Positions 1 through 5,468 of a DNA stretch of 6,191 nucleotides are shown piece by piece. How positions within the stretch are numbered: the first letter of the stretch is position 1; the number at the start of each line of letters is the position of its first letter. Source of the stretch: Candidatus Omnitrophota bacterium (GTDB lineage: Bacteria; Omnitrophota; Gorgyraeia; Zapsychrales; JANLHA01). A program made the position numbers and the translations under genes. The notes below the pieces were generated by a model. That model saw only the letters and a program-made list of their open reading frames with translations, did no database searches and was not told where the DNA came from. The DNA is taken from positions 1-6,191 of the forward strand of contig JANLHA010000353.1 in the NCBI GenBank assembly GCA_024653845.1. The letters are read 5' to 3'.

Positions 1-527
1 ATGCATGGTTAGCAGGAGGAGTGAAAGGGGTCAAATCATTTTGGGCTAACATTCTTCCGCCGGCATTAACCGCATGGGGAACAGGAAGTGGGCTGGCGAC
101 TCTACCGGTCAACCTGGATGCCGCTAAAAAAATCGGAGTTCCCGAAGATGTGAGAGATGTTGTCGTTAACATCGGCGCTTCAGTCCATAGTGATGGTTCC
201 TGCTTAGCGGCGGTGATGAAAATATCGTTACTTTTTGGAATTTTTGGGATACCTTTTTCTGGCCCAGAAACACTCGCTTCGGTTGTTGCGGTAGCGCTTT
301 TGTGTGGAACCGTTATCAGCGGAATTCCTTCGGGGGGGATGCTTGGAGAATTGTTGATCATTACTCTTTTTGGATTTCCTATCGAAGCCATGCCTATCAT
401 TACCATGCTCGGAACATTGGTCGATCCACCGGCGACGATGGTCAATGTCGTTGGAGATAACGTTAGCGGCATGATGGTTGCTCGAGTGATGAACGGGCCT
501 GAGTGGATGAAACCCGACCTATCATAA
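1..527 (+). CDS. DAACS-family (glutamate/dicarboxylate:cation symporter-like) transporter, C-terminal part
   Basis: This is the 3' part of a sodium- or proton-coupled carboxylate/amino acid symporter of the inner membrane (SDF/DAACS fold, as in GltPh). The gene enters the window from the left; the frame reads A-W-L-A-G-G-V from position 3, so the GTG at 21 is an internal valine, not a start. What remains is the transport domain: a hairpin-1-like segment ending in A-T-L-P-V, a helix-7 motif H-S-D-G-S (nt 186-200) where GltPh has N-M-D-G-T, a hairpin-2 glycine loop S-G-I-P-S-G-G, and a helix-8 motif D-P-P-A-T-M-V-N-V-V-G-D (nt 423-458). The cation-site Asp residues and Asn of helices 7 and 8 are kept. 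The Arg that binds the substrate side-chain carboxylate in GltPh (Arg397) is Ala here, so the substrate may not be glutamate or aspartate. Family assignment is firm; substrate is unknown. Confidence 0.88.
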   Translation, partial: AWLAGGVKGVKSFWANILPPALTAWGTGSGLATLPVNLDAAKKIGVPEDVRDVVVNIGASVHSDGSCLAAVMKISLLFGIFGIPFSGPETLASVVAVALLCGTVISGIPSGGMLGELLIITLFGFPIEAMPIITMLGTLVDPPATMVNVVGDNVSGMMVARVMNGPEWMKPDLS

Positions 528-562
528 TCCATTTCAGAAATCATTTAAGATTGGAGACAAAC

Positions 563-976
563 ATGACAGCTTCTATCATTCTTGCCAAATTGATTGGTCC
601 ATATTGTTTGATCGTTGCTACGGGGGTTCTGCTCAATTTAAAAACCTATCAGAAGATGATCGAAGACCTGATTCAAAACAGCGCACTGGTTTATCTCTCC
701 GGAATCTTTGCCCTGATCGTCGGACTTCTAATGGTTCAATTCCATAATATTTGGGTCCTTGATTGGCCGGTTGCCATTACCATCGTGGGATGGTTGGGTG
801 TCATTAAAGGAGTGCGACTCATCGTCTTTCCCAATTCGCTTCCTAAAGCCATTGAGTTCTATCGAAACAATACGCTTTATCTTGTCATCCGCTTGATCTT
901 AATTATCTTATTAGGTTTGGCGTTGACACTGTGGGGTTATTTTGAAATCCCCGTGACCTTTGAATACGAAAAATAA
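563..976 (+). CDS. Small four-helix integral membrane protein, unknown function
   Basis: This encodes a 137-residue hydrophobic protein, predicted to lie in the inner membrane. Four hydrophobic segments are visible at about residues 5-25, 41-63, 68-88 and 104-126. Between helices 2 and 3 is H-N-I-W-V-L-D-W, followed by a helix with G-W-L-G-V-I-K-G-V-R. From memory this resembles a family of uncharacterised bacterial membrane proteins carrying an H-N-x-W-V-x-D-W motif, but I cannot give a family name. The ATG at 563 is chosen because GGAG (553-556) lies 6 nt upstream; a longer reading from GTG at 503 has no ribosome site and would overlap the symporter. It lies 35 nt after the symporter and 5 nt before the SET gene, so it is probably in the same transcript. 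No catalytic motif is apparent. Confidence 0.8.
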   Translation: MTASIILAKLIGPYCLIVATGVLLNLKTYQKMIEDLIQNSALVYLSGIFALIVGLLMVQFHNIWVLDWPVAITIVGWLGVIKGVRLIVFPNSLPKAIEFYRNNTLYLVIRLILIILLGLALTLWGYFEIPVTFEYEK

Positions 977-981
977 CTTTC

Positions 982-1506
982 ATGAGAATAGCTAAGACAA
1001 CCAGCTCTTATATCACTGTTCGAACATCCACTATTCATGGTCGAGGTGTCTTTGCCAAACAAGCTATTCCAAAAGACACTCGCATCATCGAGTATAATGG
1101 AGAGAAAATCACAAAGGCAGAGAGCGAACGACGGGCCGACATTCCTTTGAAACGCCATCAGAAAAATAAGAATTACGGAGCCGTCTATATTTTTGAACTG
1201 AACAAACGCCATGATATCGATGGTAATGTTCCTTATAACACCGCCCGATATATCAATCATTCCTGCACCCCAAACGCTGAAGTCGACATCATTCGTGGAA
1301 AAATCTGGATCATCGCGCTCAGAGACATCGCGAAGGGAGAGGAGATCTTCTACAATTATGGCTACAACTACGATGCTTACGAAGATCATCGTTGTTTTTG
1401 TGAAACAGAGCGTTGCGTTGGGTATATCTTGGCAGAAGAGCATTGGCCCAAATTGAAAAAAGATTCAAAACGTAAGAAAAAAACTTTAGAGCATACAAGA
1501 AAATGA
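982..1506 (+). CDS. SET-domain protein-lysine methyltransferase with post-SET zinc motif
   Basis: This 174-residue protein has the features of a SAM-dependent protein-lysine N-methyltransferase of the SET family. In order: G-R-G-V-F-A (residues 20-25), a SAM-binding SET motif; Y-I-N-H-S-C-T-P-N (90-98), the SET pseudoknot signature; G-E-E-I-F-Y-N-Y (119-126), with Tyr126 matching the catalytic tyrosine; and a post-SET C-F-C-x4-C-x-G motif (Cys138, Cys140, Cys145), which with Cys95 can form the usual zinc site next to the lysine channel. The tail (159-174) is rich in Lys and Arg and may bind nucleic acid or an acidic partner (inference). No signal peptide is seen, so it is likely cytoplasmic, or secreted by a leaderless route. 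The start has no clear ribosome site and lies 5 nt after the previous stop, suggesting translational coupling. The substrate cannot be told from sequence. Confidence 0.93.
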   Translation: MRIAKTTSSYITVRTSTIHGRGVFAKQAIPKDTRIIEYNGEKITKAESERRADIPLKRHQKNKNYGAVYIFELNKRHDIDGNVPYNTARYINHSCTPNAEVDIIRGKIWIIALRDIAKGEEIFYNYGYNYDAYEDHRCFCETERCVGYILAEEHWPKLKKDSKRKKKTLEHTRK

Positions 1507-2087
1507 GCGACTCAAAATATTTTTGGATGACGTTGCAATCAAAATTGGAAACTATACGTATTAAATTCTTTAAACTACTAACCAAAATTATTAAATTTAT
1601 TCTGTCTCCTGTTGTATGGAAACCTATAGTGGGAACTATAGTGGGAGCTGGTCTTTTTTGGCAAATCTATAACAACCGTCCTAATTTAATTTTAGAAATA
1701 GAAAATTTTGATAAACAACCGTTCTATCAAAAATTGATCTTACAAAATAGTGGTAATAGGCCAGCCCTAATTAAAGGAATTTATATAACAGGACTAAAAT
1801 TGAAATCAAAAACTTCTCACTGGGAGTGGAAGAATTCTACTTTGGGTCCTTTGTTGGATTCCGTTGATTTCAAATTGAATGAAAACCAGAAGTTTAAATT
1901 TTCTTTAGATCAATTTAGAGATCTACCCTCAGGAATAAGTCAATCAGAATGGGCCTCTGGTTCTTTTGAACTAGAGGTTATTTATGATGATTTCATAATT
2001 AAACAGAAGGCTATATATTTCTACCATCTAATTGAAGGGCAATGGCAACAAATGGGTCCTTTTTTGAACAAGAATTTATCTATTTAG
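1503..2087 (+). CDS. AT-rich single-pass membrane protein, unknown function
   Basis: I do not recognise this 194-residue protein. It has a lysine-rich N-terminus (residues 1-34, amphipathic in places), one hydrophobic span at about 35-55 rich in V, I and G, and a C-terminal portion of about 140 residues that looks beta-rich and contains L-Q-N-S-G-N-R-P-A (80-88). Charge distribution suggests the N-terminus is cytoplasmic and the C-terminal domain external. Its ATG overlaps the SET stop codon (ATGA, 1503-1506) and it has no good ribosome site of its own, so translation probably depends on the SET gene. GC is about 32% over 1621-2087 by hand count, clearly below the flanking genes, which suggests later acquisition. 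A 12-nt near-perfect tandem duplication lies within the membrane span (1623-1646). It has no cysteine. It is likely a real gene given the open frame and the overlap. Confidence 0.72.
   Translation: MSDSKYFWMTLQSKLETIRIKFFKLLTKIIKFILSPVVWKPIVGTIVGAGLFWQIYNNRPNLILEIENFDKQPFYQKLILQNSGNRPALIKGIYITGLKLKSKTSHWEWKNSTLGPLLDSVDFKLNENQKFKFSLDQFRDLPSGISQSEWASGSFELEVIYDDFIIKQKAIYFYHLIEGQWQQMGPFLNKNLSI
1623..1646 (+). repeat. 12-nt tandem duplication in the membrane-span codons
   Basis: Two adjacent copies of CTATAGTGGGA, each preceded by one variable base (C, then A), lie in frame in the AT-rich gene and encode P-I-V-G followed by T-I-V-G. It lengthens the hydrophobic span by four residues. This is seen directly; a replication slippage origin is inferred. 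Confidence 0.75.
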
Positions 2088-2156
2088 AGACAAACTAGCA
2101 ATAATAAAAAAGTGTTCGGAGATGATATATAAAAGCACCTACTTTTACGAATGGAT

Positions 2157-2163
2157 AAGGAGG
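2157..2163 (+). promoter_or_regulatory. Strong ribosome binding site (AAGGAGG) deciding the lipoprotein start
   Basis: AAGGAGG is a full match to the anti-Shine-Dalgarno sequence. Three in-frame ATG codons lie nearby: 2151 (upstream of the site, so excluded), 2166 (2 nt after it, too close) and 2169 (5 nt after it). The ATG at 2169 is therefore the preferred start of the lipoprotein gene. Confidence 0.8.
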
Positions 2164-2168
2164 AAATG

Positions 2169-2519
2169 ATGAACCCATTAAATAAATACACCTTGGGAAT
2201 CTTGACGTTAGTTTTGACCTGCAGCGGATGTGCCACCGCGATTGAAAAAGTCAGTCAGAGGGACGTATCCATGCCGGTTACCGAGGCCACAAATCATACC
2301 AAAGACGTGATCAATGATTATGGCTTCGATATTGAGCAGATAGCCCCCGAAGACGGTGCGACTCATGTCAAGGGTGAGCATGTCGATGGGCAAACGGTAA
2401 GGGTTGAAATCACTCCCGTGAGCGACGAGACATCTCATATTAAAGTTGAAGTGACTGACAAAAAGCCTCGGACCTCAGCCAAAACGATCCTCGAAGATAT
2501 CGCTGTAAGGTACGAATAG
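2169..2519 (+). CDS. Small lipoprotein, DUF3568-like
   Basis: This 116-residue protein has a lipoprotein signal: a short n-region with one Lys, a hydrophobic stretch (residues 7-17) and a C-S-G-C lipobox, with Cys21 the likely acylated residue. The -3 position is Cys rather than the usual Leu, so the box is slightly atypical. The mature part is about 95 residues, acidic, with alternating strands such as T-V-R-V-E-I-T-P-V and H-I-K-V-E-V-T followed by a helix (A-K-T-I-L-E-D-I). This strand-strand-helix pattern resembles the DUF3568 family of small lipoproteins; the resemblance is from memory. Role unknown, probably envelope-associated. There is an 81-nt gap after the previous gene without an obvious terminator, and no convincing promoter of its own, so it may be read with the upstream genes or alone. 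Confidence 0.78.
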   Translation: MNPLNKYTLGILTLVLTCSGCATAIEKVSQRDVSMPVTEATNHTKDVINDYGFDIEQIAPEDGATHVKGEHVDGQTVRVEITPVSDETSHIKVEVTDKKPRTSAKTILEDIAVRYE

Positions 2520-2534
2520 GATTCTAGCGCCATC

Positions 2535-2563
2535 TTGCCTTTCCCGTGTAGTAACGGTATAAT
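2535..2563 (+). promoter_or_regulatory. Predicted sigma70 promoter P1 for the nuo operon
   Basis: A -35 element TTGCCT (2535-2540) and a perfect -10 element TATAAT (2558-2563) are separated by 17 nt. Transcription would begin near 2570 and give a leader of about 150 nt before nuoA, containing the small hairpin at 2606-2619 and the 17-codon leader ORF. It is placed just after the lipoprotein stop codon, as expected for the first promoter of the next operon. Confidence 0.6.
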
Positions 2564-2605
2564 ACAGATGAAGTTTTCGTCGAGATCTACGGCCATCCCG
2601 ACTTC

Positions 2606-2619
2606 CCAAGAAAACTTGG
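2606..2619 (+). other. Small hairpin in the nuo leader
   Basis: CCAAG, AAAA, CTTGG form a perfect 5-bp stem with a 4-nt loop. A run of five T (2630-2634) begins 10 nt downstream. The stem is short and the T run is not adjacent, so it is a poor intrinsic terminator; it may be a weak pause or attenuation element in the P1 transcript, or chance. Confidence 0.3.
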
Positions 2620-2646
2620 CATAACTTAATTTTTATCAATAACCTC

Positions 2647-2674
2647 TTGACTATTAGGTGGAGGTCATTAAAAT
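2647..2674 (+). promoter_or_regulatory. Predicted sigma70 promoter P2 for the nuo operon
   Basis: A -35 element TTGACT (2647-2652) and a -10 element TAAAAT (2669-2674), each five of six matches to consensus, are separated by 16 nt. Transcription would begin near 2681, giving a leader of about 42 nt before nuoA. P2 overlaps the ribosome site of the leader ORF, and its transcript would lack that site, so P1 and P2 messages would be translated differently. Confidence 0.45.
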
Positions 2675-2675
2675 T

Positions 2676-2729
2676 ATGACTTCTAGTACTTTTAATCAAT
2701 CACTACAGAGATTGTCCACGGCATGTTAG
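2676..2729 (+). CDS. Putative 17-codon leader ORF overlapping the nuoA start
   Basis: A short frame reads MTSSTFNQSLQRLSTAC and stops at TAG 2727-2729, overlapping the first codons of nuoA (ATG 2723) by 7 nt. Upstream lies GGAGGT (2660-2665), far stronger than anything before nuoA, at a rather long 10-nt spacing from the ATG at 2676. A GTG at 2658 is in frame but lies on top of that site. The arrangement is typical of translational coupling, where ribosomes ending on the leader restart at nuoA. The peptide has no run of a single amino acid that would suggest classical attenuation. It may be expressed only from P1 transcripts. It could also be chance, since the GGAGGT also lies inside the P2 spacer. 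Confidence 0.4.
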   Translation: MTSSTFNQSLQRLSTAC

Positions 2730-3076
2730 ATTATATTGCAATCATATTTGCTTTTCTATTCGCTTTGGCAATGGCGGTGCTCTTACTGATACTGCCTAAA
2801 TTCTTGAGTCCCAAAATCCATAGCGAAGTGAAGTCAAGACCTTTTGAATGTGGTAAGGAGCCTTTTTCTTTGCCTGGTGGACAAACGCCCGTGCATTTCT
2901 ATATTATTGCGATGCTTTTTATCGTCTTTGACGTCGAACTTGTCTTTCTTTTCCCGTGGGCGGTCATGTTCCGAGAATTGGGCGTTTTTGGTCTAGTTGA
3001 GATGGCCGTTTTTATGGGTTTTGTAGTTTTAGGGTTTTTATATGTTTGGAAAAAAAGAGCGCTAGATTGGGAGTAA
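2723..3076 (+). CDS. nuoA: NADH-quinone oxidoreductase subunit A
   Basis: NuoA (mitochondrial ND3) is a membrane subunit of complex I at the junction between the proton-pumping arm and the quinone-binding module. The 117-residue product has three transmembrane helices (about 3-25, 59-80 and 87-109). It has the conserved loop R-P-F-E-C-G (39-44) with Cys43, which corresponds to the conformation-sensitive ND3 loop cysteine, and the helix-2 motif F-Y-I-I-A-M-L-F-I-V-F-D-V-E (59-72) with the conserved acidic pair Asp70 and Glu72. Length is normal. ATG 2723 is the only plausible start because a stop codon lies in frame at 2693. The upstream region has only a weak AGAG site about 12 nt away, so translation may be coupled to the leader ORF. 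It is the first gene of the nuo operon. Confidence 0.97.
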   Translation: MLDYIAIIFAFLFALAMAVLLLILPKFLSPKIHSEVKSRPFECGKEPFSLPGGQTPVHFYIIAMLFIVFDVELVFLFPWAVMFRELGVFGLVEMAVFMGFVVLGFLYVWKKRALDWE

Positions 3077-3080
3077 AAAG

Positions 3081-3647
3081 ATGTCTTTCATGAGTTCCGC
3101 ATCCAATTTTTTCACTTCAAAAATGAGCGATGCCATGGGGTGGGCGCGTAAATACTCCATTTTCCAATACCCCTTTGTCACGGCGTGTTGCGGCATGGAG
3201 TATATGTCTACGGCTGCCGGCCATTATGATGTGGACCGTTTTGGTGCCGGCTTTCCCCGATTCTCCCCCAGACAATCAGATGTTCTTTTTGTCGTCGGGA
3301 CCATCAGCCATAAAATGGCGCCCGTCCTCAAAGACGTTTATGACAAAATGTGTGAACCCAAATGGGTGGTGGCTTTTGGCGTTTGTACGTGTACCGGCGG
3401 TTTCTATGATAATTATTCGACGGTCATGGGAATTGATACCATCATTCCTGTTGATATTTATATTCCCGGTTGTCCTCCTCGTCCTGAAAACGTCATTGAT
3501 GGATTGATGAAACTTCAGGATAAGATCCAAAAGGGAGAGCAATCGAGAACACTTTATGACCCGCGAACAAAAATCGGCCGACCCGCCCAGTTGCAAGAAG
3601 GTTATTCCGTAGTACAGCACATTAAACATATAGAATCTTCGTCATGA
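3081..3647 (+). CDS. nuoB: NADH-quinone oxidoreductase subunit B
   Basis: NuoB (PSST) carries the 4Fe-4S cluster N2, the last in the chain and the direct electron donor to quinone; it sits on the cytoplasmic side of the membrane with NuoD. The 188-residue product has the N2 ligands Cys36 and Cys37 (T-A-C-C-G-M-E), Cys102 (G-V-C-T-C-T-G-G) and Cys131 (P-G-C-P-P-R-P-E). Cys104 is an additional cysteine in the 102 loop, seen in the C-T-C-T-G-G variant of the family. The S-P-R-Q-S-D (62-67) and G-T-I-S-H-K-M-A-P-V-L (73-83) segments are also typical. GGGAG (3069-3073), inside the end of nuoA, lies 7 nt before the ATG. The last 40 residues are charged. It overlaps nuoC by 4 nt. Confidence 0.97.
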   Translation: MSFMSSASNFFTSKMSDAMGWARKYSIFQYPFVTACCGMEYMSTAAGHYDVDRFGAGFPRFSPRQSDVLFVVGTISHKMAPVLKDVYDKMCEPKWVVAFGVCTCTGGFYDNYSTVMGIDTIIPVDIYIPGCPPRPENVIDGLMKLQDKIQKGEQSRTLYDPRTKIGRPAQLQEGYSVVQHIKHIESSS

Positions 3648-4138
3648 CACCCTTACAGAGAGTTCAGGAAAAATTTTCACAAGACATCCTCGAAACCCAT
3701 GCTTTTCGAGGAGATGAAACTGTGCTCATTCGTCCAAGCGTGTTAGGCGAGGTCGCCAAATTCTTAAAAACAACGCCAGAATTGGATTTCAATTTCTTGA
3801 TGGATGTAACGGCCGTAGACTATCTGTTTTTTGCAGGCGGCCGAATCCCCAAAGAATTTCGATTTGAAGTCGTTTATCATTTTCTTTCTCTCAAATATAA
3901 CCATCGCTTGCGACTCAAAGTGGCCGTTGATGAAAAGAATCCTGAAGTTGATACGCTGACCGATCTTTGGGCGTCGGCCAACTGGTATGAGAGAGAAGTC
4001 TGGGACATGTTTGGTATCAAATTCAAAGGTCATCCCAACTTAAAACGTATTTTGATGTATGAAGAGTTTCAAGGGCATGCTTTGCGTAAAGATTATCCAT
4101 TTAATAAACGTCAACCATTGATTGGACCGCAGAACTGA
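3644..4138 (+). CDS. nuoC: NADH-quinone oxidoreductase subunit C
   Basis: NuoC (30-kDa subunit) is a structural part of the connecting module of complex I, packed against NuoD. The 164-residue product shows the family signature twice over: Y-H-F-L-S-L (78-83) followed by H-R-L-R-L-K-V (87-93), and W-Y-E-R-E-V-W-D-M-F-G-I-K-F-K-G-H-P-N-L-K-R-I-L (positions 114-137) ending in L-R-K-D-Y-P (147-152). Length is usual for an unfused NuoC, unlike the NuoCD fusion of enterics. The ATG overlaps the nuoB stop as ATGA (3644-3647) and its own stop overlaps the nuoD start by one base (TGATG), so all three are likely translated in a coupled way. Confidence 0.96.
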   Translation: MTPLQRVQEKFSQDILETHAFRGDETVLIRPSVLGEVAKFLKTTPELDFNFLMDVTAVDYLFFAGGRIPKEFRFEVVYHFLSLKYNHRLRLKVAVDEKNPEVDTLTDLWASANWYEREVWDMFGIKFKGHPNLKRILMYEEFQGHALRKDYPFNKRQPLIGPQN

Positions 4139-5463
4139 TGTCGACTCAAACGCGCTCAATGTTATTGAATGTGGGACCTTCGCATCCGGCAATGCATGGG
4201 GTCATCCGTCTCATCATGGAATTGGATGGCGAGAAGATCAAAGGTGTCGATGTAGAAATTGGATATCTTCATCGTGCCTTTGAAAAAATGTGTGAAACGG
4301 TCACATACACTCAATGCTTTCCATATACCGACCGACTGAATTATGTTTCTCCATTGATTAACAACGTCGGATTTGCGATGGCGGTCGAAAAATTGCTGGG
4401 CATTGACATTCCAGAACGCGCCAAATATATCAGGGTCATCATGAGCGAAATTTCGCGAGTGACCGACCATTTGACCTGTATCGGAGCGTCCTCGATGGAG
4501 TTGGGAGCGATGTCGGTTTTTCTTTATTTGATCAAAGCTCGCGAATTTTTATATGAACTCGTCGAAGAAATCACCGGTGCCCGATTAACCATTTCTTATG
4601 TCCGCATCGGGGGAGTCAAAGCTGATTTGACTCCAGGTTTTACTGATAGGGCCTTTCAAAAAATTGCAGAAGTCCGTAAGGTTCTGATCGAAGCAGATAA
4701 ATTATTAACTCGCAATCGAATTTTCTTTGACCGCATGAAAAATACAGGAAAGATTTCCGCTGAAGATGTCATCTCGCATGGGATCACGGGCCCGTTCTTA
4801 AGAGGAAGCGGTATCGCTTACGACGTGCGTAAAGCCAACCCTTACTTGATTTATGATCGTTTGGATTTTGAAGTCCCAACGGGAACAACAGGGGACAACC
4901 TCGATCGTTATTTTGTCCGTATGGCTGAAATGGAACAAAGCTTAAGAATCATTGAACAGTGTTTCCAACAAATACCTGATGGGCCCATTGCGGGAGAACT
5001 GACCGGTGAAATGCTTCCGGCGGCGGAAATGGTTGACCGCGCCAAAATGGGGCAAACCGAAGGATTGCTTACCGATGAAGTTGATTTAGATCCAACATTG
5101 CAAGGTAGTACAAAAAAATATTACAAAGGAATCAGCGCGGATAAAAAAGATGTTGTTTTGCCGCCCAAAGAAGAAACTTATGGAAATATTGAAGGATTGA
5201 TGAATCATTTCAAATTGGTCATGTATGGCCATGGGATTCGTCCGCCGGTGGGAGAGGTCTATTTTCCCGTTGAGGGTGCAAACGGAGAACTTGGATTTTA
5301 TATTGTCAGTGACGGCCGCGATCAGCCTTGGAGAGTACGCGTTCACCCTCCGTGTTTTCCAATCATGTCCGCATTACCTAAATGTTTGATTGGCGATCAA
5401 ATGGCTGACCTGGTTCCAACATTTGGTTCCGTCAATATGATTGCAGGGGAGTTGGATCGATAA
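4138..5463 (+). CDS. nuoD: NADH-quinone oxidoreductase subunit D, with an internal insertion
   Basis: NuoD (49-kDa subunit, descended from the large subunit of NiFe hydrogenases) forms the quinone pocket with NuoB. Visible marks are G-P-S-H-P-A-M-H-G (13-21), whose His16 and His20 match the bovine His55/His59 pair; I-G-Y-L-H-R (41-46); and D-R-L-N-Y-V-S (65-71), where Tyr69 matches the quinone-contacting tyrosine, 49 residues after His20 as in the bovine protein. The C-terminus V-H-P-P-C-F through G-E-L-D-R is typical. At 441 residues it is longer than the usual 400-420. The excess lies at about residues 286-336, between I-P-D-G-P-I and V-V-L-P-P-K-E, where most family members have only a few residues. 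The start overlaps the nuoC stop by one base. Confidence 0.96.
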   Translation: MSTQTRSMLLNVGPSHPAMHGVIRLIMELDGEKIKGVDVEIGYLHRAFEKMCETVTYTQCFPYTDRLNYVSPLINNVGFAMAVEKLLGIDIPERAKYIRVIMSEISRVTDHLTCIGASSMELGAMSVFLYLIKAREFLYELVEEITGARLTISYVRIGGVKADLTPGFTDRAFQKIAEVRKVLIEADKLLTRNRIFFDRMKNTGKISAEDVISHGITGPFLRGSGIAYDVRKANPYLIYDRLDFEVPTGTTGDNLDRYFVRMAEMEQSLRIIEQCFQQIPDGPIAGELTGEMLPAAEMVDRAKMGQTEGLLTDEVDLDPTLQGSTKKYYKGISADKKDVVLPPKEETYGNIEGLMNHFKLVMYGHGIRPPVGEVYFPVEGANGELGFYIVSDGRDQPWRVRVHPPCFPIMSALPKCLIGDQMADLVPTFGSVNMIAGELDR

Positions 5464-5468
5464 AAACG

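Noticed and set aside
503..562. Longer N-terminus of the four-helix membrane protein from GTG 503
   Set aside because: It would overlap the symporter end, has no ribosome site and adds a polar, non-membrane extension. ATG 563 has GGAG at the proper distance.
937..1443. Open frame of 168 codons on the minus strand opposite the SET gene
   Set aside because: It lies opposite a protein with unmistakable SET motifs, and its translation has no recognisable domain. It is a shadow of the coding strand.
2106..2151. Possible stem-loop between AAAAGTG and CACCTACTTTT upstream of the lipoprotein
   Set aside because: The arms pair only with gaps and the loop is long; the match is what AT-rich DNA gives by chance.
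2151..2168. Earlier ATG codons (2151 and 2166) for the lipoprotein
   Set aside because: 2151 lies upstream of the AAGGAGG site and 2166 is only 2 nt after it. ATG 2169 fits the site and gives a normal lipoprotein signal.
2606..2634. Hairpin followed by T run as an intrinsic terminator for the lipoprotein gene
   Set aside because: The stem is only 5 bp and the T run begins 10 nt after it. It is kept as a weak hairpin, not called a terminator.
3380..3408. Extra cysteine in the NuoB C-T-C-T-G-G loop as a novel metal site
   Set aside because: This variant occurs in many NuoB proteins to my knowledge, and the four N2 ligands are all present without it.
3130..3507. 125-codon frame inside nuoB and other overlapping frames in the nuo genes
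   Set aside because: They overlap strongly conserved complex I genes and show no recognisable motifs.
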